DNA of 32,716 nt from an uncultured Campylobacter sp. (GTDB lineage Bacteria > Campylobacterota > Campylobacteria > Campylobacterales > Campylobacteraceae): contig NZ_CAJPQR010000026.1 of the NCBI RefSeq assembly GCF_905372745.1, positions 1 to 32,716 of the forward strand, written 5' to 3'. Shown piece by piece: positions 24,270 through 32,399 of the stretch (position 1 is the first letter of the stretch; every line of letters starts with the position of its first letter). Below the pieces are notes generated by a model that saw nothing but the letters and a program-made list of their open reading frames with translations, made no database searches and had not been told where the DNA came from. The translations under genes and the position numbers were made by a program.

Positions 24270-26222
24270 ATGAACAATCTGGGTATCAAATTTAAGATCA
24301 TGACGATAGCTATCGTGGGTCTTTTAGGGCTTGGCATAATGAGCGCCTACATGCTAAACAGTATCGCAAAAACTCGCGCAAAAGCCGAGTATAGCGAACA
24401 AATCGTGGATACGATCACGAATCAAAACAGCTTCATTCACGAGCTACAAAAGGAACGAGGATTTAGCTCGGGAGTACTAGCGGGCGGAGATAACGCTAAG
24501 CTACTGGCACAGCGAAAAAATGTAGACGCAGCGCTTGAAAAACTAGCCGAAAAAAGCGAAATAGCTCCCGAGCTGGCTAAAATCCGCTCCGAGGTCGATC
24601 AAAAAGGCGGCGATAATCCAATCGGCCGTATAACGAATATTTTAAGAAAAGAGGTTATCGCGATAAACGGTTATAGCGACAAACTCGAGCCTAGCCTCGT
24701 AGACGATCTAAAGCGCATCATTATCGTAGGCGAGATAAAGGAGTCTTTCGGTATCTTGCGCGCTACGCTAAACGGAGTCTTTACTAAAAAAAGCATAAGT
24801 AAAGAGGATTATAACAAGGTAGTTGCGCTAAATAGCGTCATAAACAAATTTATGCAAGACTTCGACGAATACAATCCTAAAGAATTTAGCGACGAATTTG
24901 ATAATATCGCTAGGAAAAAGGCAGACTTTAACGACGCGATGAATATCATAAAAAACGTCGTAGCTACCGAGGATGCCTCTTATGATGCGCCTAAATGGTT
25001 TTCAAAGATAAGCATCTCTATAGACGCAATGAGAGAACTTGAGCTAAAGCTGCTAGAAGGTATGCAAAAGGACGCGAAGCAAATAAAAAGCGAGGCGAAT
25101 ACTCAGATGATAGTTAGCCTCTCGGTTATCGCGGTTTGTATCGCGCTAATGCTGCTTGCATCTATCTTAATCGGCAAAAATTTAATCTCCGGCATCGACT
25201 CGACTAAAAACGGGTTGGTTAGATTTTTCGAGTTTTTAAACAACAAAACCGATAAAGCTCAGCTTCTAAATCGCGGCGGAAGCGACGAGATCGGACAGAT
25301 GTGCGCGCTAATAAACGAGAATATCAAGCAAATCGAGGCGAATTTGGCGGAGCAAAACGGATTTATCGTCGAGGCAAACGTATTCGTAAATCAAATCGGC
25401 AAGGGCAACTATGCGGCTCAGCTAAACGCAAATACCTCAAATCCGGCGCTTAGTCAGCTAAAACAGACGTTTAAAGACTTACAAATCGCTCTAAAAAACG
25501 CTATAGCGGCAAACGGCGATGAGGTGTTAAATTTACTCGAAAGCTTTAAAAAGCAAGACTTTACCAAAAGGCTTGACGATGAGGGCAAGATGGCTACCGG
25601 CATCAACGCTCTGGGCGACGAGATAGCGGGTATGCTAAGAGCAAATTTACAGCAGGCGCACACTCTTGAGGAAAAGGCGGAGTTTTTGGCTCGCTCGATG
25701 CAGCAAGTCACTCAAGGCGCTAGTTTGCAGGCAAACTCTTTACAAGAAAGTGCCGCCGCAGTCGAAGAGATGTCTAGTTCTATGAGCGCTATTAGCCAAA
25801 AGGCGCAGGACGTAACTCGCCAAAGCGAGGAGATCAAAAATATCATCGTCATAATCCGCGATATAGCCGATCAGACGAATTTACTCGCTCTAAACGCAGC
25901 CATAGAAGCAGCAAGAGCAGGCGAACATGGACGCGGCTTTGCCGTAGTTGCCGACGAAGTACGCAAACTAGCCGAACGAACTCAAAAGAGCCTAGGCGAA
26001 ATCGAAGCTAACGCAAACGTACTAGCCCAAAGCATCAACGAGATGAGCGAGAGCATCAGGGAGCAAAGCGAAGCTATAAATATGATAAATCAAGGCGTAG
26101 CCGAGGTTGATGAGCTAACCAAGCAAAACGTCAGAGTCGCAAACGATACTAGCGTCGTAACCGCCGAGGTCGATAGTATGGCTAAGGCAATCGTCGAGGA
26201 CGTGAGAAAAAAGAAATTTTAG
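24270..26222 (+). CDS. Methyl-accepting chemotaxis protein with NIT sensor domain
   Basis: 650 residues. First membrane helix at about 8-29; periplasmic sensor (about 30-277) opening with FIHELQKERGFSSGVLAG, the signature of the nitrate/nitrite-sensing NIT domain; second helix about 278-303; HAMP region to about 360; a second HAMP-like/linker part; and the cytoplasmic signalling domain (about 470-645) with the receptor hairpin tip DQTNLLALNAAIEAARAGEHGRGFAVVADEVRKLAE. NIT domains in other proteins bind nitrate or nitrite, so a role in taxis towards respiratory acceptors is possible but not shown. The end (KKKF) is shared with the partial receptor at 1-224. AGGAGG precedes the ATG. A strong hairpin follows. 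Confidence 0.93.
   Translation: MNNLGIKFKIMTIAIVGLLGLGIMSAYMLNSIAKTRAKAEYSEQIVDTITNQNSFIHELQKERGFSSGVLAGGDNAKLLAQRKNVDAALEKLAEKSEIAPELAKIRSEVDQKGGDNPIGRITNILRKEVIAINGYSDKLEPSLVDDLKRIIIVGEIKESFGILRATLNGVFTKKSISKEDYNKVVALNSVINKFMQDFDEYNPKEFSDEFDNIARKKADFNDAMNIIKNVVATEDASYDAPKWFSKISISIDAMRELELKLLEGMQKDAKQIKSEANTQMIVSLSVIAVCIALMLLASILIGKNLISGIDSTKNGLVRFFEFLNNKTDKAQLLNRGGSDEIGQMCALINENIKQIEANLAEQNGFIVEANVFVNQIGKGNYAAQLNANTSNPALSQLKQTFKDLQIALKNAIAANGDEVLNLLESFKKQDFTKRLDDEGKMATGINALGDEIAGMLRANLQQAHTLEEKAEFLARSMQQVTQGASLQANSLQESAAAVEEMSSSMSAISQKAQDVTRQSEEIKNIIVIIRDIADQTNLLALNAAIEAARAGEHGRGFAVVADEVRKLAERTQKSLGEIEANANVLAQSINEMSESIREQSEAINMINQGVAEVDELTKQNVRVANDTSVVTAEVDSMAKAIVEDVRKKKF
25999..26067 (+). 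repeat. Near-identical copy of the window's first 69 bases
   Basis: 68 of 69 bases equal positions 1-69; the only difference is at position 29. Both copies lie in the signalling domain of chemoreceptor genes in the same orientation, 26 kb apart. The identity probably continues leftwards beyond the window edge in the first copy. Confidence 0.9.
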
Positions 26223-26763
26223 CTTAAGGAAGCGGGCTGTTGTAAATTTAAGCCCGCTTCGCACATTTACTTGCTAAATAGAGCTAAATTTATGTTTGAT
26301 CGCCGCCTTTGGGCTATATTTATTTGTGAAATTTAGCCGCCGTTTTCCGGACTTTTGCTTAAATCTTTTTTGTTTGCCGAGCTTAAATTTAGCGCACCGA
26401 CATCGATAGCGCCCGTATTTGTTTGCGCCTAAGCTCGTATAAAATTAAATTTAACGCTTTTTTAGCCTATTTTTCCAACTTGCGCTTTTTGGCGATTAAC
26501 GTATAAATTTAAACCGAATTATCGTTTATATTTTTGGCATTAAACGGCAAGCACTAAGGCATAAAATGTATCAACTACATTTTTGAACGCTTTTTAGCTT
26601 CGGCACTTAAGTATTTAAACCGATAAGCTAAATTTGGCAAAGCCACAAAGCCGGGCAGGCAAATCTTTGGCGATTAAATTTATAAGATACCCTAAACGTC
26701 GTAACGGGTCTAAAATTTATTTCGTCTTGGGTATAATCGCGCATCTTAAATTTAGGAAAATCA
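26223..26763. other. 540-base gap before the radical SAM gene
   Basis: After the hairpin at 26229-26260 I see no gene or repeat. The 3' end holds TATAAT at 26732-26737 (in TTGGGTATAATCGCG), the likely -10 of the radical SAM gene, 27 bases before its start. Confidence 0.45.
26229..26260 (+). terminator. Hairpin after the NIT chemoreceptor gene
   Basis: Ten-base perfect stem GAAGCGGGCT (26229-26238) and AGCCCGCTTC (26251-26260), twelve-base loop, seven bases after the stop codon. There is no T run behind it. Confidence 0.6.
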
Positions 26764-27669
26764 ATGAAAATAGTCTTTGGTCCCGTTAGCTCGCGTCGCT
26801 TCGGTACGTCTCTAGGCGTCGATCTATCGCCTACGCAAAAATGCTGTAACTTTGACTGCGTTTACTGTGAGCTAACAGCCGCCAAGCCCGTTTTTGCCGC
26901 CATCGATCCGCCAAGCGTAGAGCAGGTGAGGGCCGAAGTAAAAACCGCTTTAGCCGCGCATCCGCACATAGACGTCATCACGCTCACGGCAAACGGCGAA
27001 CCTACGTTATATCCGCATTTAGCACGCCTTGCGCGAGAGTTAAATTTGATAAAAGGCTCATCTAAAACCCTCATCCTCTCAAACGGCTCGGGCGCGTTAA
27101 ACCCTCAAATTTGCGAAGCTCTAAAGGAGCTTGATATCGTAAAATTTAGCCTTGATAGCGCGGTGCAAAAGACGTTTACGAGGATAGACCGAGCCGGAGC
27201 AAAGACCGATGTAAACGAGCTTATTGGCGCGATGGAGAAATTTAGGCGAGAGTTTAAGGGCGAGCTGGTGCTTGAAATTTTAGTCGTGGCCGGGTTAAAC
27301 GATACGGCGGCAGAATTTAGGGCGCTAAATGACGCAGTTAATAAAATTTTGCCAAACCGCGTGGATATTAGCACGATAGACCGTCCGCCCGCATACCCAG
27401 TAAAAGGCGTTAGTACCGAGGTTTTAAAGGAGTTAGCCTCGCTGATAACGGGTGCGCCTTGCGTCATCGCGTCGGCAAAATATAGCGGCGAAAAATTCGA
27501 GCTTAGCAAAGATGAACTGCTTGAACTAATAAAACGCCGTCCTCAAAGCGAAAATGACGCAGCGAGTAGCTTTTCTGAGGGAACAAAGCGAAATTTAGAC
27601 GAACTTTTAGCGCAAAAAAAGGTAAAAAAAATAAATGTCGCAGGGATTTGGTTTTATAAACTTGTCTAG
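26764..27669 (+). CDS. Radical SAM protein (COG0731-like)
   Basis: 301 residues. The iron-sulphur motif is Cys28-x3-Cys32-x2-Cys35 in KCCNFDCVYCEL, the standard radical SAM arrangement, with a TANGEPTLYP segment (the GGE-type SAM-binding motif) at about 78-87 and a TIM-barrel core to about 230. A C-terminal extension (about 240-301) ends in a small winged-helix-like part (GTKRNLDELLAQKKVKKINVAGIWFY). The N-terminus GPVSSRRFGTSLGVDL is typical of the small COG0731-type enzymes, whose substrate is generally unknown. AGGAAAA lies before the ATG. It appears to be transcribed alone. Confidence 0.88.
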   Translation: MKIVFGPVSSRRFGTSLGVDLSPTQKCCNFDCVYCELTAAKPVFAAIDPPSVEQVRAEVKTALAAHPHIDVITLTANGEPTLYPHLARLARELNLIKGSSKTLILSNGSGALNPQICEALKELDIVKFSLDSAVQKTFTRIDRAGAKTDVNELIGAMEKFRREFKGELVLEILVVAGLNDTAAEFRALNDAVNKILPNRVDISTIDRPPAYPVKGVSTEVLKELASLITGAPCVIASAKYSGEKFELSKDELLELIKRRPQSENDAASSFSEGTKRNLDELLAQKKVKKINVAGIWFYKLV

Positions 27670-27973
27670 ATTTATGCTCTGTCGCTGGTTTTAGCCCCGA
27701 GCGACGCATCCGGATTAGCCTTGCGCTGCGCCGATAGATACGAGCGCGGCCTTGGACGGGCTTTACTAGAAATGGCTCGCGATTAGTGGGTATGACTCGC
27801 TTACGATAGATTTTAAGGCACGGAAATATCTATTTTGGTTTTAAAACAACTCGATTTTTATGGACTTGATTTTGCGACGTCGGACTTGCTTTAATTTTTT
27901 GAAAATTTAAGCTAAAATTTATTGACAAACTTGGCGCTTTTATATATAATACGACTTCTTTTATTTAAGATAT
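27670..27973. other. Gap between the radical SAM gene and tRNA-Asn
   Basis: No gene. A weak inverted repeat GTCGCT / AGCGAC shortly after the radical SAM stop may be part of a terminator. The right end contains the tRNA promoter. Confidence 0.45.
27922..27950 (+). promoter_or_regulatory. Consensus sigma-70 promoter of tRNA-Asn
   Basis: TTGACA (27922-27927), 17-base spacer, TATAAT (27945-27950), ending 23 bases before the first base of the tRNA. Perfect match to both hexamers, as expected for a stable RNA. Confidence 0.88.
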
Positions 27974-28048
27974 TCCGGATTAGCTCAGCGGTAGAGTAGT
28001 CGGCTGTTAACCGATTGGTCGCTGGTTCGAATCCAGCATCCGGAGCCA
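27974..28048 (+). tRNA. tRNA-Asn (anticodon GTT)
   Basis: Complete cloverleaf: acceptor arm TCCGGAT / ATCCGGA, D arm with AGCTCAGCGGTAGAGT, anticodon loop CTGTTAA with GTT at 28006-28008, T arm GGTTCGAATCC, discriminator G at 28045 and an encoded CCA (28046-28048). Its 3' end is the attachment point of the mobile element that follows. Confidence 0.97.
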
Positions 28049-28183
28049 CTTAATATTTCCTTAAGCTTCTGATTAATTCCAATTTTTATCAAAAAAGCCC
28101 TAAAATATGAGATTTGCTCTTATTTATATTTCCGTTTTATTCTATTTCTTTTCGTTTTTTTGTATCATGGTTCCGAAAAACAT

Positions 28184-28231
28184 GGTATCTCTTAGGGTAT
28201 CTCCTTTAAAAATACGCTTTTAGGAGATACC
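28184..28231. repeat. Integrase arm-type sites, left cluster
   Basis: GGTATCTC at 28184-28191 and 28196-28203, starts 12 bases apart, and the inverted copy GAGATACC at 28224-28231. The second and third copies extend to a ten-base inverted repeat, GGTATCTCCT (28196-28205) and AGGAGATACC (28222-28231). Paired short direct repeats next to the crossover site are typical of the sites bound by the N-terminal arm-binding domain of tyrosine integrases. Confidence 0.7.
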
Positions 28232-28339
28232 ATAAACTTGAATTAAGTGCCTTTTTTTGGAACTTTTCGCTACTTTTTGGAAAGTAAAAAACAGCAATTT
28301 TTCGGTAAAAAACGCAACTTTTTGCCATTTTTTGCAAAC

Positions 28340-28359
28340 GAGATACCAAACGAGATACC
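28340..28359. repeat. Integrase arm-type sites, right cluster
   Basis: GAGATACC at 28340-28347 and 28352-28359, again exactly 12 bases apart and in the opposite orientation to the pair at 28184-28203, with ACG/AAAC around each copy. Confidence 0.7.
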
Positions 28360-28516
28360 CAAATGTTTTTCAAAGTCCTAATTTTAGGCATTCTTATACG
28401 GTTTTTAGAACAAAGATCGCAAAAAGGCATTCTAGATCCCCTTTTTGCTTTTTAAAAATTTTAAAAAACACTATAATGAATGCATAAGATAAAAAAGATA
28501 ATAAGGAAAAACATAG

Positions 28517-29738
28517 ATGATAATTACCAAAGAAGAACAGATACAAAAGCTTCCTGTTAGCAGAAAGAAGGAAATGCATAGCTTGGCTTGCCTGAGAGAG
28601 CTAAAACTTATACTTACTGCAAGCGGAGCTAAGATATTTAAATTTCGCTACGAAAATAAACTGACTGGCGATAGAACTACTAAGACTCTAGGAGAGTATA
28701 GGCAAGGGGTGTATTCTATAAAAGAAGCTAGAAACGATGCCATAAAGCTACTTATGCTTTATCAAGAAACGGGTTGCATTAGTAAAGACGTAGAGCTTAG
28801 CTATAGCGACCTTTGGGCGCAGTGGAGAAAGCAAAGAGCCGCAAGAACCGATATAAAGCATACTAGCGACGAGAGTACTTTAAATTTAGTCGAGCGTTGC
28901 TTGCTTCCGCTTGTCGGAAACATAATGCTTAAAAACTTTAACGATTCAAAAACTATCGATATGCTCATTACTCAGTTTAAAAAGCTTCAAACTCCGGATA
29001 ACCCTAGAACCGAAACCCTAAGAAAATGCGTAAGATACGTAAGGATGTCTCTAGACTTTGCTATCATGAAAGGATATCTAAAAACAAATCCGGCCGATAT
29101 CGTAGGCAAGAACTTTAAATCCCTTATGGCTCAAAAGCCGACCCAACATTTTAGAGCCATAACCGATCCTAAGATATTAAAAGAATTTATAGCTTCGGTT
29201 AATTCTTACTGCGGAGATGCTAGTATACTAAACTGTCTTAAATGGCAGGTGCTATACGCCCTCCGCTCCCAAAACGCTAGAAATATAAGCTGGGAGGAGA
29301 TAGATTTTAGCAAAAAGATTATGGGCGATACCCGGCGAAAAGATAAAGATGACTCAGGATTTTATTATTCATTTAACCGATACGGCTATAAAGATCTTAA
29401 AAGAGCAAGGCATTAAAAAGAGCGGATATGTATTTGAATCTGGAATCTCAAAAACCAGAATGCTTAGCGAAAACACTCTAAATCAAGCCATAAAGCGTAT
29501 AGGGTTTGGTGACCATACCGTATCTCACGGATTTAGAACCACGTTTTTAACGCTGGCGGATGAAAACTCCATATCTCAAGGATTTAGCGATAAAATCTTA
29601 TCGCTTTGCATAGATCATAGACTAAGACACGCCGTAGCTTCCGATAAGGCGTATAATAGAGCTAAATTCGAATCAGAAAAAAGAAGGGTGTTTGAGTGGT
29701 GGCATGGTTATTTGGGCGAACTAGGGTTTAATAAGTAA
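28517..29738 (+). pseudogene. int: P4-type tyrosine integrase, split by a frameshift
   Basis: Two overlapping frames, 28517-29416 and one running into 29738, together make one integrase of about 406 residues. The first carries the N-terminal arm-binding domain, the core-binding SAM-like domain and the first catalytic arginine (Arg250 in YALRSQNARNISWEEID). The second carries the WAIPGEKIKM segment with the catalytic lysine, the HGFR box (His codon 29526-29528, Arg 29535-29537), the DHRLRH box and the nucleophile tyrosine in KAYNRAKFESEKRR. The two join if one A is removed from the A5 run at 29312-29316, giving SKRLWAIPGEKIKM. As written the first product lacks the lysine, second arginine and tyrosine and would be dead. 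The error may be in the sequence or real. Confidence 0.88.
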
Positions 29739-29744
29739 AATTAT

Positions 29745-29781
29745 TATGCTAGAAGCGACGTAAAACCTTGCTTCTAGCATA
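29745..29781 (+). terminator. Long hairpin after the integrase gene
   Basis: Twelve-base perfect stem TATGCTAGAAGC (29745-29756) and GCTTCTAGCATA (29770-29781) with a 13-base loop, seven bases after the integrase stop codon. No T run follows, so it may be a processing or stability structure. Confidence 0.55.
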
Positions 29782-30011
29782 TCTAAAATAAAATCAAATT
29801 TAAGAAATATCTAAAAATGTATTGCAAACAATAGCACTCATAACAAACAGCAAAAAGAATAAATAAAATACTACAACAATTGCATGACGTCTTGTGATAC
29901 ACTTATTTTAATTACAAAAAATATGTAATAGCAATTCAATTAAATTTAGTTATAGCCCACACACTCTTTTGCTATATTTACCCATTGCTTATATAACCCC
30001 CCCCTTTTTTT

Positions 30012-30076
30012 CGCCAACGATTCCATTGGCGGAACCTACTCCGACTTGTCAAAACAAGTCAGTAGGCCCTACGGGG
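30012..30076 (+). other. Candidate origin of transfer (oriT)
   Basis: Three inverted repeats in 65 bases directly upstream of a MobV relaxase: CGCCAA (30012-30017) / TTGGCG (30026-30031); CCTACT-CC-GACTTGT (30035-30049) / ACAAGTC-AGTAGG (30054-30066), thirteen pairs with a two-base bulge and four-base loop; and CCC-TAC-GGG (30067-30075). MobV relaxases bind hairpins just upstream of their own gene and nick beside them. The cluster is also far richer in G+C than its surroundings. The nick site itself cannot be assigned. Confidence 0.6.
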
Positions 30077-30134
30077 TCAAAAATTGGTTTTTCTATTTTT
30101 TTTATATCGCCTTTTTTAAAATCATCGTAACTCT

Positions 30135-30140
30135 TATAAT
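30135..30140 (+). promoter_or_regulatory. Likely -10 box of the relaxase gene
   Basis: TATAAT about 40 bases before the relaxase start codon and 60 bases after the candidate oriT hairpins. Confidence 0.5.
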
Positions 30141-30178
30141 TAAGTTAGCAATTGATTTTATGAGAGGCAGGACGATAT

Positions 30179-32062
30179 ATGGAAATAGTAGTAAGCGTCA
30201 GAGCCAAAAAGCTAACTAATGCGAAAGCCATAAAAGATCTTCGTCATAATCTTAGAGAACCCGGCTCCATTAAAGCCAAAAGAGGAGAAGAGGTCTATAT
30301 AAAAGTAGACAAAATTTCGGATAATCGTACTTTTATATATTGGAAGGATTTGCTTTCCGATGTCAGATATTTCAGGGAAATGGAATTTGTCGGCAAGAAA
30401 AACATAGACAATCTGTTTAGCTCAACCTTGGATAGAATTACGAAAGACTATGAAAGCCAAACGGACTCAAGAGGAAGATGCAAGAAACTCAGAAAAAATA
30501 CAAAAATATTTGAAGAGATAATAGTAGCCTTCGGTTCGGATAGAATTAGAGAAGGAAAAGCTGATAGGGGTCTAACGGATGAGGAAGCAGAATATATAAA
30601 CTCTCAAGACTTCACTCAAGAGATTCAAAATTTCTGCGAGAATTTAAGAAAACGGCATGGATACAATGATTTTATCATAGCCGAACACAGAGACGAAAAA
30701 ACAGTGCACTATCAAATTTTGGCGGGCAGATATAACTATGAAACCGGAAAATTTCAACCAAAAATGAGCAAAGCCGAGCTCTCTAAATTCGACGCCGGAC
30801 TTCAAGATCTTGCTGTAGAAAGTTTCGGAGGAAAAGTAGTAAGAGGAAAGGTAAACTCAAAAACCGTTCATGATACACTAGAAACAATGCATATAAAAGA
30901 AAAAGCAGAAAAAGAGGCTCAGGCCGCTATGAAGCTAGCTGAGCAAAAACTAAAGGAACTGCAAAAAATCGAAGCCAAAACTAACGAAGCAAAGGAAAAT
31001 CTAGCCCAAATTCAAAAACATTACAAGGATACCCAAGACCGACTGGAATCCGCAAAAAGAAAACTCTCGAAGGCAGAAGACGTAGACGTATACCAAAACC
31101 AAGCCATGCAAGATGCACAAAGTAAAATAAATAATCTAGAAACCAAGATGGATATCAGTAGTAGCAAGCTTCAAACTATAAAAGACGAAATAGATACCGC
31201 CAGCAATGAACTTTTAAACAGACAGAGCCAAGTGGAAGACAAAAACAAAGAATTAAAGACCCTAAGCAGCAATATATCTACTGTGCAAAGCGAGATTTTA
31301 ACACAAGATGCAATCAAACAAAGAGCAAAAGAAATAGCAGTCGAGATCATGGAAAGCTCAAAGGAAACCAAAGAATACGACGAATCTGTAGGATTTTTGG
31401 GTAAGACCGTTAAGAAACTCAAAACAATTACTAACATATCTAAAGTAAAGAAAGGTATTGAAGAGAACCTGATTAAATTTGCCCATTATGTAGATCAAAG
31501 TAAGACTAAAATTTTAGAGATATTAAAAGCTAACAATATAAATACCCCAGAAGAGCTTCAAGCAAAACTAGACGACGCACAAAAAGCAGAAGAACTCAAT
31601 GAAGATATATTATGGTATAAAAATACCATAATCGAAAGAGATGAAAAAATACGCAAATTAGAGCGCGATATAGAAAATGCCGAAAACAACCTAAAACAAG
31701 CCGATACCGACAAAGAAAAAGTCCAGACCCAATTAAATGAAGCCCTAGATAGCCAGTTTAATGCCGAAATCAAAAGAGGCGAATATATAGAGCTCGGAGT
31801 TAAAATAGGAATGGTGATAAGCTCGATATCACAGAAGATAAAAGACTATTTTATCAAATTTAACTCAGGAGCCATAGTGCTACCAGATACCACAAGTAAA
31901 ACCTCTCATGAAAGCATAATGGAGCTAGCAAATAGCGAATATGAAAAAGAAAGGGATATGCAAAGTCTAGACTCAAAAGACAGACTGTTGGACGGCTACT
32001 TGTTGGCGGTGTATTCAAGAAATAGGAATCATGCGTCGGAGAACTTCGGGCTAGGGAGATGA
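30179..32062 (+). CDS. mob: MobV-family relaxase with long coiled-coil tail
   Basis: 627 residues. The N-terminal part carries the Mob_Pre/MobV signatures: VSVRAKKL near the start, His23-Asn24-x-Arg26 in LRHNLREP, and the metal-binding motif HRDEKTVH (170-177), which matches H-x-D-E-x3-H. Relaxases of this type nick one strand at oriT and stay bound to its 5' end during transfer, working with a helper conjugation system. Residues about 235-400 and 460-570 are long coiled coils rich in Lys, Glu, Gln and Asn, longer than in many MobV proteins. GAGGCAGGA lies before the ATG. The stop codon is followed at once by core-like DNA. It differs from the flanking genes in base composition, consistent with transfer. 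Confidence 0.82.
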   Translation: MEIVVSVRAKKLTNAKAIKDLRHNLREPGSIKAKRGEEVYIKVDKISDNRTFIYWKDLLSDVRYFREMEFVGKKNIDNLFSSTLDRITKDYESQTDSRGRCKKLRKNTKIFEEIIVAFGSDRIREGKADRGLTDEEAEYINSQDFTQEIQNFCENLRKRHGYNDFIIAEHRDEKTVHYQILAGRYNYETGKFQPKMSKAELSKFDAGLQDLAVESFGGKVVRGKVNSKTVHDTLETMHIKEKAEKEAQAAMKLAEQKLKELQKIEAKTNEAKENLAQIQKHYKDTQDRLESAKRKLSKAEDVDVYQNQAMQDAQSKINNLETKMDISSSKLQTIKDEIDTASNELLNRQSQVEDKNKELKTLSSNISTVQSEILTQDAIKQRAKEIAVEIMESSKETKEYDESVGFLGKTVKKLKTITNISKVKKGIEENLIKFAHYVDQSKTKILEILKANNINTPEELQAKLDDAQKAEELNEDILWYKNTIIERDEKIRKLERDIENAENNLKQADTDKEKVQTQLNEALDSQFNAEIKRGEYIELGVKIGMVISSISQKIKDYFIKFNSGAIVLPDTTSKTSHESIMELANSEYEKERDMQSLDSKDRLLDGYLLAVYSRNRNHASENFGLGR

Positions 32063-32399
32063 TTATTTGCCAGGGGATCACAAGTATGATCTAGTCGTAG
32101 TTCTCACTTCATGCACGTTTTTTAGCGAGTCAAGGTGGGAGGAGCTACTAAAGACCTGCGCCTTTAAGAACAACGCCTATGTCGTCCTGCGCGTAAACCG
32201 CGTAGGCAATCACAAGGCTGCAAGCGGCGAACAGTGGAACTTTTACGGCGATTCGATGCTGATTAGCCCCTTTGGCGAAGTGGTTTCGCGCCTAGGCAAA
32301 AACGAGGAGATGATGGTAGCAAAACTCGAAAAAACAGAACTCGCGCAAGCTAGACACCTATGGGGATTTTCTCAAATTTTAAACAAGAGACTGGGCTAA
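32055..32399 (+). pseudogene. Carbon-nitrogen hydrolase, C-terminal remnant
   Basis: An in-frame stretch of about 114 codons reads KYDLVVVLTSCTFFSESRW, then ELLKTCAFKNNAYVVLRVNRVGN and later WNFYGDSMLISPFGEVVSRLG. This is the second half of a nitrilase-superfamily amidohydrolase (usual length about 250-280), including the active-site cysteine region's downstream part and the conserved RAxxN-type and GxS segments. The Glu and Lys of the catalytic triad would have been in the missing N-terminal half. No start codon with a ribosome site is present: the frame runs open from a stop at 32052, through the end of the relaxase gene. The gene was cut when the element, or a later deletion, joined here. 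Confidence 0.75.

Larger units (their letters stand above)
28049..28516. other. Left attachment region between tRNA-Asn and the integrase gene
   Basis: Holds five copies of GGTATCTC/GAGATACC (described separately), a long AT-rich stretch without a supported gene, and TATAAT at 28472-28477, the likely -10 of the integrase gene. AAGGAAAAA lies before the integrase ATG. Confidence 0.6.
29739..30178. other. 440-base spacer between integrase and relaxase genes, with oriT-like structures
   Basis: No gene seen. The left part is AT-rich; the right part (29997-30076) is an unusual mix of a C8-T7 tract and tightly packed inverted repeats (see the oriT entry). TATAAT at 30135-30140 is the likely -10 of the relaxase gene. 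Confidence 0.55.
28038..32062 (+). mobile_element. Small integrative mobilisable element at tRNA-Asn
   Basis: Between the tRNA-Asn 3' end and the hydrolase fragment lie, in order: paired arm-type repeats, a P4-type integrase gene (frameshifted), a hairpin-rich oriT-like spacer and a MobV relaxase gene. That is the minimum content of an integrative mobilisable element: its own integration enzyme and relaxase, no conjugation pore, so it would depend on a helper. The DNA is visibly more AT-rich, with AGA/ATA codons, than the flanking genes. The left border is inferred from the usual use of tRNA 3' ends by such integrases; the right border is placed at the sudden return to core-like sequence and is uncertain, since no repeat of the tRNA end was found to 32716. 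Confidence 0.8.

Noticed and set aside
28184..28359. CRISPR array
   Set aside because: Repeat units are only eight bases, unequally spaced, in both orientations; no spacer pattern and no cas genes.
28257..28487. 76-codon frame in the attachment region
   Set aside because: Phe/Asn-rich translation of AT-rich spacer overlapping the arm-site repeats; no ribosome site.
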